This document shows positions 1-5,683 of a stretch of DNA of 7,190 nt, piece after piece. The notes beneath the pieces were generated by a model. It was not told the DNA's origin. It saw only the letters and a list, made by a program, of their open reading frames with translations, and searched no databases. The stretch spans positions 1-7,190 of the forward strand of contig CAAGRW010000036.1 in NCBI GenBank assembly GCA_900772775.1, given 5' to 3'. The DNA is from Candidatus Rifleibacteriota bacterium. GTDB taxonomy: Bacteria; Vulcanimicrobiota; Xenobia; Xenobiales; Xenobiaceae. Each line of letters begins with the position of its first letter. Within the stretch, counting starts at the first letter, position 1. The position numbers and the translations under genes were made by a program.

Positions 1-19
1 ATTATGTCCCTTATCAAAT

Positions 20-56
20 TGTCAGCCGACGTCAGACAATCAGCCGACGTCAGACA
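20..56. repeat. Tandem 18-bp repeat, two copies
   Basis: The 17-mer TCAGCCGACGTCAGACA occurs at 22-38 and again, identically, at 40-56, giving an 18-bp period. Each unit contains the palindrome GACGTC. A third, degenerate copy (14 of 18 bases) lies at 134-151, inside the 3' end of the adjacent minus-strand gene. No function is evident. Possibilities are a protein-binding array, or remnants of a repeated coding segment just beyond the present stop codon. Confidence 0.8.
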
Positions 57-100
57 TTATGTCAGCACGAATATCTGACTTATCTTACTGACATAATGTC
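53..100. repeat. 13-bp perfect inverted repeat
   Basis: GACATTATGTCAG at 53-65 is the exact reverse complement of CTGACATAATGTC at 88-100, with a 22-nt loop. It lies just downstream of the minus-strand gene that ends at 111, so it could form a hairpin at the 3' end of that transcript. No run of T follows it on the minus strand, so it does not look like a classic intrinsic terminator. It could be an operator, or it could mark the 3' end in some other way. Confidence 0.7.
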
Positions 101-110
101 ACAAAAAGAA

Positions 111-1283
111 CTAAACTTGCGGAGCGGCTGGTAAATCAGCCACAGTCTGACCAGAAGTCAGAAAATACTGTATGTCTGCAGCCAAATAATCGGCTATATC
201 AGGGCCGCTGACTCTCATTGAGACAACTAAATTGTCACTGGCAAAGACAATACAATTTTGACTGTCAGTCTTGCGTGTCAGTATTTCTTCCAAGTTGTCC
301 AAAATGAAGCTTCTGGTGTAATAGGCCAGTCCCCAAAGTTCTTTGTGAATATTAATTCTTTGCTCACTAATTTCTATAACGCTTCTGTAGCCAAATTCGA
401 CAATAAAAAGCACAATTATTAAAACTGCTGCCCCGATAAAGAATGACCAATCACCAGTAGTCATAGACTCACTAAAAAACGAAACGTAGTGATTTTTTAC
501 TTTCCAAAATGGAGTAATTCCCACAGCAATTACGGCAAAAATCAGCCCAATAAGTTCTGTAGGAATACCTGAAGCCATCAGTCCCCAACTGTAGCGCCTT
601 CCCAAGCCATAATTGACATCTTCCACTTTTATAGGGCAGTTGTCAGGACGTCTAGGATGAGGAGCGGCTAAGACGGGATATTTTTTCACACGCAAGCAAT
701 AAGGCAAATCGACGTCTGTATAAGGTATGGTAACTGAACGAACCGCATCAAACACCACCAATAAATCACAGCGCATTGATTTGGCCAAAAATTCAGCCAG
801 AGCTTTACTCTCTTGCAAGCGCCCCACTCTGAGATCGAGCAAAAATTGGCAGCGCCCGTCCATGAGAGTTATTTCCCAGCTATCCAGAGCTATTTTGCCA
901 TTATTTACCTCAGAGACGCTAAGTCTTATTTTTGGAGCTTCTCCGTAGGTGTAAGTTATTTCCTGAGCTAACACACCATCCTTAATAGAAATGCTGCCCC
1001 CCTTGCCATTATTAAAAACTTTAACTTGCTTATGAGCGAAGAAAATGGCAAAAATACCGACAGCAACTATAAGTAGAGAGAAGATTAGACCCGGAAATAA
1101 ATTAGGCTTACCTATTCGCAAGACCAAAGCGCTGAACATATAGTAAAGTGGAACACCACCTATCAAGCCAGTAAAAATCAAAAAGGCCCCAATATTATAT
1201 CCGGAAGTACTGTTTATAATAAAAATATCGGCTTGTGAGTCGACAGTCTTTGCTATAGTTCTATAAGTTTTTCTCTCTGACAC
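111..1283 (-). CDS. Hypothetical four-helix membrane protein, internally duplicated
   Basis: I do not recognise the family. Starting at the GTG at 1283 the product is 390 residues. It has a polar N-terminus (1-30) and two hydrophobic helices (about 33-54 and 62-83). A soluble, strand-rich segment with a closing helix follows (about 84-205, closing helix near 158-171). A second helix pair (about 236-259 and 281-298) leads to a second soluble segment (299-378). Both soluble parts begin with short alternating beta patterns and end in an amphipathic helix, which recalls bacterial PH-like (bPH/YdbT-type) membrane proteins; that resemblance is inference. There is no signal peptide and no catalytic motif. 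The GTG start is chosen because AGGAG sits 7 nt upstream. An ATG at 1331 in the same frame would add 16 residues but has no visible ribosome binding site. The gene diverges from the YchF-like gene and appears monocistronic. Confidence 0.75.
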   Translation of the reverse strand: MSERKTYRTIAKTVDSQADIFIINSTSGYNIGAFLIFTGLIGGVPLYYMFSALVLRIGKPNLFPGLIFSLLIVAVGIFAIFFAHKQVKVFNNGKGGSISIKDGVLAQEITYTYGEAPKIRLSVSEVNNGKIALDSWEITLMDGRCQFLLDLRVGRLQESKALAEFLAKSMRCDLLVVFDAVRSVTIPYTDVDLPYCLRVKKYPVLAAPHPRRPDNCPIKVEDVNYGLGRRYSWGLMASGIPTELIGLIFAVIAVGITPFWKVKNHYVSFFSESMTTGDWSFFIGAAVLIIVLFIVEFGYRSVIEISEQRINIHKELWGLAYYTRSFILDNLEEILTRKTDSQNCIVFASDNLVVSMRVSGPDIADYLAADIQYFLTSGQTVADLPAAPQV

Positions 1284-1290
1284 AACGCTG

Positions 1291-1295
1291 CTCCT
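1291..1295 (-). promoter_or_regulatory. Shine-Dalgarno site deciding the GTG start at 1283
   Basis: On the minus strand AGGAG (1295 down to 1291) lies 7 nt before the GTG at 1283-1281. The upstream in-frame ATG at 1331 is preceded by a sequence with no purine-rich site, so the internal GTG is the better-supported start. Confidence 0.6.
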
Positions 1296-1436
1296 AACCG
1301 CAGAAATGTCTAAGCGGTGAAAAAAAATCATGTGTTCTTTGGCAGAACTTCGAAAATTAAGGAACTACTAAATTAAAACCTTCTCAATTTTAAAAAGATA
1401 AAATATTGCATAAAATGTGAGGCTGTAAGTAGCCAT

Positions 1437-1467
1437 TTGACGCTGCCACTTGCTTCGCCCCTAATAA
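1437..1467 (+). promoter_or_regulatory. Possible sigma-70-type promoter for the YchF-like gene
   Basis: TTGACG at 1437-1442 resembles a -35 box. CTAATA (1461-1466) or TAATAA (1462-1467) could be the -10 box, at 18-19 bp spacing, about 45 bp before the start codon. The -10 match is mediocre and the spacing is long, so this is tentative. The 226-bp region between the two divergent starts must hold promoters for both genes. I could not pick a convincing one for the minus-strand gene. Confidence 0.3.
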
Positions 1468-1497
1468 AGGCAGGACAGAATTTACACTTAGCAGAAA

Positions 1498-1503
1498 AGG
1501 AGG
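1498..1503 (+). promoter_or_regulatory. Consensus Shine-Dalgarno AGGAGG
   Basis: AGGAGG lies 6 nt before the ATG at 1510. It fixes the start of the YchF-like gene and shows that the organism uses canonical anti-SD initiation. Confidence 0.8.
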
Positions 1504-1509
1504 GCCATT

Positions 1510-2544
1510 ATGGCGTTATCTATTGGCATTACCGGCCTGTCTCAATCCGGTAAATCAACTTTATTCAAATCCCTCACTTGTTTATCTGAGTCCGACGTTT
1601 CGGGACGCAAACAACCTTTAGCCAGAGCAGCAGTACCGGACGAAAGGTTACAGAGACTGTCTGACATTTTCAAACCGAAGAAAACCACTCCGGCTACAGT
1701 AGACTTTTTGGATATGCCCGGCGGCGGAAGTTCCGGATTAGGTTCCCAAGCAGTAGCAGAAATTCGTACTTCCACTTTGTTACTGGAAGTAGTGCGTTGC
1801 TTCAACCATCCTTATTTGGAAGGCGTTGATCCTTTAGCAGATGTCGACTCTTTCGAAACAGAACTTCTCTTGGCCGACCTTAAAGTAGTTGAAGGCAAGC
1901 TGGAGCGAGCTAAAAAGCTTGATCCTAAAGAGCGTGCTTTGTTGGAATCTTTGGCTAAACCTTTAAACGACGGCGATATTTCTGCTGTACCTCAGTTTGA
2001 CGAAGAAGAGAAAAAGATTCTCTCCGGCTTAGGTTTACTTTGCATCAAACCTCGTATTGTCGTTGCCAACATCTCCGAAAATGATATAGAGGACGGCGGC
2101 CCCCACTATAAAGCTCTCAAAGAGCTTTGCAACAAACAAGGAACTCCTTGCTTAGCTATATCTGCCGAGATCGAAGCTCAATTGGCCGATCTTTCTGCAG
2201 ACGAACGCGTTGAGTTTATGGCCGATTTGGGCATAAACGAAAGCGGTCTGGATAGATTGATTAGTATTTGCTACAAGAAGCTCGGTTTACAAACTTTCTT
2301 CACTGCCGGCGAAGACGAATGTCGTGCCTGGACTACTAAAGTAGGTGCCAAAGCTCCCGAAGCAGCCGGAGAGATTCATAGCGATTTACAAAGAGGCTTT
2401 ATTAGAGCTGAAGTTATCGACTATCCCACTTTTATTGAATGCGGCTCGCTCAATGTAGCCAAAGAAAAAGGCTTGCTGCGAGTAGAAGGCAAAGACTATG
2501 TCGTAAAAGACGGCGATATTTTGAACATTCGCTTTAACGTTTAG
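1510..2544 (+). CDS. ychF: YchF/Ola1-family P-loop NTPase with TGS domain (compact, divergent)
   Basis: YchF/Ola1 proteins are cytosolic ribosome-associated P-loop NTPases of the Obg group that prefer ATP. This 344-residue product has a Walker A motif (G9-x4-GKST, residues 9-17), a G3 motif D68-M-P-G71 and an N187-I-S-E190 motif. The last stands in place of NKxD and matches the YchF NxxE signature linked to ATP preference. A helical insertion spans about 118-180. The C-terminal TGS/DUF933 domain (about 261-344) has family-typical stretches such as LQTFFTAG, RAW, GFIRA and a final VEGKDYVVKDGDILN. The C-terminal half is much closer to ordinary YchF than the N-terminal half. The protein is about 20 residues shorter than E. 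coli YchF (363). The usual switch I segment with PFCTIEP is not recognisable, and the loop after DxxG is shortened, with Gly72 where classical YchF has a hydrophobic residue. It may be a YchF-like paralogue rather than the orthologue. There is no pth gene beside it, and it looks monocistronic. Confidence 0.9.
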   Translation: MALSIGITGLSQSGKSTLFKSLTCLSESDVSGRKQPLARAAVPDERLQRLSDIFKPKKTTPATVDFLDMPGGGSSGLGSQAVAEIRTSTLLLEVVRCFNHPYLEGVDPLADVDSFETELLLADLKVVEGKLERAKKLDPKERALLESLAKPLNDGDISAVPQFDEEEKKILSGLGLLCIKPRIVVANISENDIEDGGPHYKALKELCNKQGTPCLAISAEIEAQLADLSADERVEFMADLGINESGLDRLISICYKKLGLQTFFTAGEDECRAWTTKVGAKAPEAAGEIHSDLQRGFIRAEVIDYPTFIECGSLNVAKEKGLLRVEGKDYVVKDGDILNIRFNV

Positions 2545-2561
2545 TTTTTGTTTCCGATAAT

Positions 2562-2597
2562 AAGCATCACCACACATTTTTTAATAGTGATGTTTTT
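2562..2597 (+). terminator. Weak intrinsic terminator after the YchF-like gene
   Basis: CATCAC (2565-2570) pairs with GTGATG (2587-2592) across a 16-nt loop. A G-T wobble and two A-T pairs extend the stem, and a T-run begins at 2593. It starts 17 nt past the stop codon. The stem is weak and the loop large, so the stronger hairpin at 2616-2655 probably does most of the work. Confidence 0.5.
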
Positions 2598-2615
2598 AAG
2601 CTTTAAGGCTATATT

Positions 2616-2655
2616 TACGAAAAGGAGCAGTCTACATAGACTGCTCCTTTTCGTA
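2616..2655. terminator. Strong bidirectional terminator hairpin
   Basis: The arms 2616-2634 and 2637-2655 are perfect 19-bp reverse complements around a 2-nt centre. The GC-rich core (GGAGCAGTC / GACTGCTCC) is preceded by AAAA and followed by TTTT, so it can terminate transcription in either direction. It isolates the YchF-like gene from glgX. Confidence 0.85.
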
Positions 2656-2748
2656 TACCTTGAAGTGAATTTAGACCATACTTTCATGCCAGGAAATTTC
2701 AGCTAAATTGCTAACCTAAAACAAATTTTTGCAAAAAAATAAGACGTT

Positions 2749-2752
2749 AGGA
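2749..2752 (+). promoter_or_regulatory. Shine-Dalgarno site supporting the glgX ATG at 2762
   Basis: AGGA lies 9 nt before the ATG at 2762. This favours 2762 over the in-frame TTG at 2729, which has no ribosome binding site and would add 11 residues unlike the family N-terminus. An ATG at 2768 is a further, slightly shorter option. Confidence 0.55.
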
Positions 2753-2761
2753 TCAGCTATT

Positions 2762-4909
2762 ATGAGTATGCCCTATGACATTCGTCCTGGAGAAAGATAC
2801 CCTTTAGGAGCAACCTGGACAGGCGAAGGCGTAAATTTTGCCGTTTATTCAGAGAATGCCACTATGGTTGTTTTATGCCTCTTCGATAAAGATGGCAACG
2901 AACTCAAACCGAATATCCATATGAATCAAGGAGAAGGTGTTTGGCATTGTTTCTTGCCTCAAGCCAAACCTGGACTTCGCTATGGATACAGGGCTCACGG
3001 CTCTTTCGATCCTAATCACGGCTTGTATTTTAATCCTGACAAACTTCTCTTAGATCCCTATGCTAAAGCTGTCAGCGGCCAACTTATCAATTGTGATGCC
3101 CTTTACGGATACGAAAAATATTCTCAAAGCAAGCAAAATTCTTTGCGTAAGACTAACTTACTCAGCCGCGACGTGCGCAACAGCGCTCCTTATATGCTCA
3201 AAGGTGTGGTAGTAGATGATAAAGCCTTTGATTGGGAAGGGGATCAGCCTTTGCGCAGACCTCTAAACGAAACTATTATTTATGAAGTTCATGTAAAAGG
3301 GTTCACTAAACTTAAAACGTCACTTCCTGAAAATATCCGTGGAACTTATGCCGGCTTAGCTCATCCAGAATCTATAAAATATCTTCAAGATCTGGGCATT
3401 ACAGCTGTAGAACTATTACCTATCCATTTGTCCGCCAGCGAAGGGCGCTTGGACGGAATGGGATTAAGTAATTATTGGGGATACAATAGCTTGGGCTTTT
3501 TCTGCCCAGATCCGCGTTACAGCTCCGATCCTGACGCCGTAACCGAATTTAAGTCTATGGTAAAAGCTTTGCATAAAGCCGGCATTGAAGTTATCCTAGA
3601 TGTGGTTTACAACCATACAGCCGAGCAAGGCAACGACGGCCCTCAGCTCTCTATGCGCGGTTTGGATAACCCTACTTATTATCGTCTGGAACCTACTTGC
3701 CAGCACAACTATTGCAATTTTAGCGGTTGCGGCAATAGTTTGGATACCAGGAATCCTCGCACCCTTCAATTAGTAGCCGATAGTTTGCGTTATTGGGTGC
3801 AAGAAATGCACGTTGACGGTTTCCGTTTTGATTTGGCTACAACTTTAGCTCGCACAGCTTCCGGCAACAATTACCGCACCCACTCCAGTTTTCTAGGAGT
3901 CTTGGCTCAAGATCCCGTTTTAAGTCGCACTAAGCTTATTGCCGAACCTTGGGATTGCGGCCCAGATGGTTATCAAGTGGGCAAATTCCCTAAAGGCTGG
4001 AGCGAATGGAACGGCGATTGGCGCGATACGGTGCGTCGTTTTTGGAAAGGAGACGGAGGTCTTTTAGGCAAAATGGCCTCCAAATTGAGCGGATCTAGCG
4101 ATTTATATTGGAACAGAAGTCCTTTAGCCAGCGTGAACTTTGTAACAGCTCATGACGGTTTTACTTTGCATGATTTAGTTACTTACCAACAAAAGCGCAA
4201 TCAAGCCAACGGTGAGGGCAATCGAGACGGTACCAACGACAATTACAACTGGAATTGCGGCTACGAGGGGCCTACTACCAATGAAGGCGTCATGAATTTG
4301 CGCTGGCGCCAAATGCGCAACTTCATTTTGACCATTTTGCTCAGTCAAGGCATCCCTATGCTCTTAGGTGGTGACGAAATTGCTCGTACCCAAAATGGAA
4401 ACAATAACGCTTATTGCCAAGATAACGAAATATCCTATTACAACTGGAACATAAGTCCAAAACAACAGCAGCTTTTCAATTTTACTAAGTCTGTAATTAA
4501 ATTGCGTCAAAAGCATCCCTCTTTTAGACGTTCTACTTTCTTCCGCGGCCAAACTGAAAGTGGCGCCAAGGATGTGGTTTGGCTCAATTTAAGTGGCAAA
4601 GAAATGCATGGATCCGACTGGGATCAACAAAGCTGCGGCGCTTTTGGCATGTATATCGACGGCGATTGGCTCGATGATTTGGATGAAAAATGTAACAAAT
4701 TGAAAGATAGCTCTTTCTTATTACTTTTCAATAATGACATGTGTCCTCGAGAGTTTGTTTTGCCTCAACCTAAACCATGGGCCCAATGGCAAGTAGTGAT
4801 AAATACTTACAGTGATCCTAGCGTATACAAGGTAAATAAGTATTGTACTTTACCTCCCCATTCGGCCGCTGTCCTTGAGGAATGCCCCAGAACAGGCAAT
4901 TTAGCATAA
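2762..4909 (+). CDS. glgX: Glycogen debranching enzyme GlgX (GH13 isoamylase type)
   Basis: This cytosolic enzyme hydrolyses alpha-1,6 branch linkages in glycogen or phosphorylase limit dextrins, so that short chains can be released and used. The 715-residue product starts with a CBM48/isoamylase N domain (about 8-100: YPLGATWTGEGVNFAVYS, then GLRYGYRAHG). The GH13 barrel follows. Its conserved regions are DVVYNHT (D280, N284, H285), DGFRFD with nucleophile Asp357, IAEPWD with acid/base Glu395, and TAHDG (H464, D465). GGDE near 536-539 and a GKEM-x4-W segment near 612-620 are also typical of the GlgX subfamily. A beta-sandwich C domain ends the protein. All catalytic residues are present. It is somewhat longer than E. 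coli GlgX (about 657). Terminators on both sides indicate a single-gene transcript with no other glycogen genes in view. A TreX-like isoamylase is the nearest alternative name. Confidence 0.95.
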   Translation: MSMPYDIRPGERYPLGATWTGEGVNFAVYSENATMVVLCLFDKDGNELKPNIHMNQGEGVWHCFLPQAKPGLRYGYRAHGSFDPNHGLYFNPDKLLLDPYAKAVSGQLINCDALYGYEKYSQSKQNSLRKTNLLSRDVRNSAPYMLKGVVVDDKAFDWEGDQPLRRPLNETIIYEVHVKGFTKLKTSLPENIRGTYAGLAHPESIKYLQDLGITAVELLPIHLSASEGRLDGMGLSNYWGYNSLGFFCPDPRYSSDPDAVTEFKSMVKALHKAGIEVILDVVYNHTAEQGNDGPQLSMRGLDNPTYYRLEPTCQHNYCNFSGCGNSLDTRNPRTLQLVADSLRYWVQEMHVDGFRFDLATTLARTASGNNYRTHSSFLGVLAQDPVLSRTKLIAEPWDCGPDGYQVGKFPKGWSEWNGDWRDTVRRFWKGDGGLLGKMASKLSGSSDLYWNRSPLASVNFVTAHDGFTLHDLVTYQQKRNQANGEGNRDGTNDNYNWNCGYEGPTTNEGVMNLRWRQMRNFILTILLSQGIPMLLGGDEIARTQNGNNNAYCQDNEISYYNWNISPKQQQLFNFTKSVIKLRQKHPSFRRSTFFRGQTESGAKDVVWLNLSGKEMHGSDWDQQSCGAFGMYIDGDWLDDLDEKCNKLKDSSFLLLFNNDMCPREFVLPQPKPWAQWQVVINTYSDPSVYKVNKYCTLPPHSAAVLEECPRTGNLA

Positions 4910-4941
4910 AAAAAATAAGACTGATAAGTCTAAAATATCGG

Positions 4942-4989
4942 AAAAAACGTAGTTTCAGTGTCTAAAAAAGACGAAACTGCGTTTTTTTT
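4942..4989 (+). terminator. Intrinsic terminator of glgX
   Basis: CGTAGTTTC (4948-4956) pairs with GAAACTGCG (4973-4981) through one U-G wobble that is favourable only in plus-strand RNA. The preceding A6 can pair into the eight T at 4982-4989. The 16-nt loop can itself fold (GTCT / AGAC). It lies 33 nt after the glgX stop codon. Confidence 0.9.
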
Positions 4990-5072
4990 ATCGATGTGAC
5001 CTCTGCCTACAGGAAGGCTGCGGTGTGGTTATTTCCCTACCTTTAATGAAATAAGCTAGGCAATCTAGTAGC
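4990..5072 (+). ncRNA. Candidate small structured RNA between two terminators (speculative)
   Basis: This 83-bp interval is less AT-rich than its surroundings and is bounded by the glgX terminator and the hairpin at 5073-5110. On the plus strand GCCT (5005-5008) pairs with AGGC (5015-5018) around a 6-nt loop. TGACC (4997-5001) could pair with GGTTA (5027-5031) outside it. No clear promoter is visible, and I match it to no known RNA family. The simplest alternative is a spacer between tandem terminators. Confidence 0.15.
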
Positions 5073-5110
5073 AAAAGTCTCCGGCAGTAATTACTGCCGG
5101 AGATTTTTCT
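5073..5110. terminator. GC-rich palindromic terminator hairpin
   Basis: The arms 5078-5090 (TCTCCGGCAGTAA) and 5091-5103 form a perfect 26-bp palindrome, preceded by AAAA and followed by five T. It suits intrinsic termination on the plus strand and, less strongly, on the minus strand. It lies 84 nt beyond the glgX terminator, so it is either a back-up or the end of a separate short transcript. It may also shield the parS region from transcription. Confidence 0.8.
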
Positions 5111-5469
5111 TATTTTAGTAACAAATATATATAAAAAAATGCGTAAGCTAAAAATAAATAGAGCGCTTGCTAAAATATAAAAAGTCGACCCTATCCCCTA
5201 CCCCAACCTATTTGGATTATAAGATCAAAATTTTTGCCACAATGTCGGATTATCTAGATATAGAAAATTTTTGATAAACGTAACAACTAGTAGCAAATAA
5301 CTCACAGACAAAATTTATAACTATTAGCTAAATATCAAACAGGTAAGCGCTTGGTGTGTGTGTCATAAATGTATAGATATAGCAGCCAAATAAAGCAAAA
5401 AAATACTATATATTGTGTATATATAAATAATAAAACTAATTAAAGTTAACTAATTAGATTTATTTCAAC
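5111..5469. other. AT-rich gene-free stretch before parS
   Basis: I find no convincing gene, promoter or RNA here. Visible details are the C-rich tract at 5189-5208 and two AGCGCTTG octamers (near 5162 and 5344). CTAGTAGCAAA at 5287-5297 repeats 5065-5075. A 7-bp inverted repeat CTAATTA/TAATTAG (5436-5442, 5451-5457) brackets GTTAAC immediately before the first parS. The composition and the neighbouring parS sites suggest origin-proximal non-coding DNA. Confidence 0.5.
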
Positions 5470-5485
5470 TGTTTCACGTGAAACG
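5470..5485. other. parS site 1 (ParB binding)
   Basis: TGTTTCACGTGAAACG matches the widely conserved 16-bp ParB-binding palindrome TGTTTCACGTGAAACA at 15 of 16 positions (final A is G). parS sites are bound by ParB, which spreads along the DNA and loads SMC for chromosome segregation. They cluster near oriC in most bacteria that have ParABS. Confidence 0.9.
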
Positions 5486-5501
5486 TACCCCATATATTTT
5501 A

Positions 5502-5517
5502 TGTTTCACGTGAAACA
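5502..5517. other. parS site 2 (ParB binding)
   Basis: TGTTTCACGTGAAACA is a 16 of 16 match to the consensus parS. The dyad extends to 24 bp (5498-5521). Its centre is 32 bp from that of parS site 1, about three helical turns, so two ParB dimers could sit on the same face of the DNA. Confidence 0.95.
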
Positions 5518-5548
5518 TAAATATAAAAATGAGTATTATAGGTAACTT

Positions 5549-5574
5549 TTCTACACATTTAACATTGTGTGTAA
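5549..5574. promoter_or_regulatory. Pair of weak, inverted DnaA-box-like 9-mers
   Basis: TTCTACACA (plus, 5549-5557) and TTACACACA (minus, 5574-5566) each differ from TTATNCACA at one position and face each other 8 nt apart, 32 bp after the second parS. One-mismatch matches arise by chance in AT-rich DNA. Support comes only from pairing and location. Confidence 0.3.
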
Positions 5575-5626
5575 ATCTTAAAATGATAAACTAATCAGTG
5601 TTGTAACTACTATTTATAAACAATAT

Positions 5627-5659
5627 AAAAAGAGCTCCGTTTATGATAAACAGAGCTCT
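5627..5659 (-). terminator. Intrinsic terminator of the DUF362 gene
   Basis: On the minus strand AGAGCTCTGTTTA (from 5659) pairs with TAAACGGAGCTCT. The single non-Watson-Crick position becomes a U-G wobble only in minus-strand RNA. Five T follow directly (5631-5627). The loop is 3 nt or slightly more. The hairpin begins 24 nt past the DUF362 stop codon and separates that gene from the parS region. Confidence 0.9.
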
Positions 5660-5683
5660 CAACCAGAAATATATGTTTAGATT

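Noticed and set aside
727..948. Short plus-strand frame opposite the membrane protein gene
   Set aside because: It lies wholly antisense to a better-supported gene and its product shows no recognisable feature.
2726..2737. TTTTTGCAAAAA palindrome upstream of glgX as an operator
   Set aside because: It is a simple A/T-run palindrome, expected by chance in AT-rich DNA, and matches no operator I can name with confidence.
2729..2761. In-frame TTG upstream of glgX as the start codon
   Set aside because: No ribosome site precedes it, the 11 extra residues do not look like the family N-terminus, and AGGA is correctly placed for the ATG at 2762.
5009..5028. Resemblance of AGGAAGGCTGCGG to the SRP RNA apical loop
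   Set aside because: The conserved GGAAGGAAGCAGC arrangement and flanking stem are not present, so it is not an SRP RNA gene.
5011..5046. Tiny peptide (GTG start at 5023, 7 codons) after AGGAAGG, as an attenuator leader
   Set aside because: No plus-strand gene lies downstream to be attenuated, and such short frames are common by chance.
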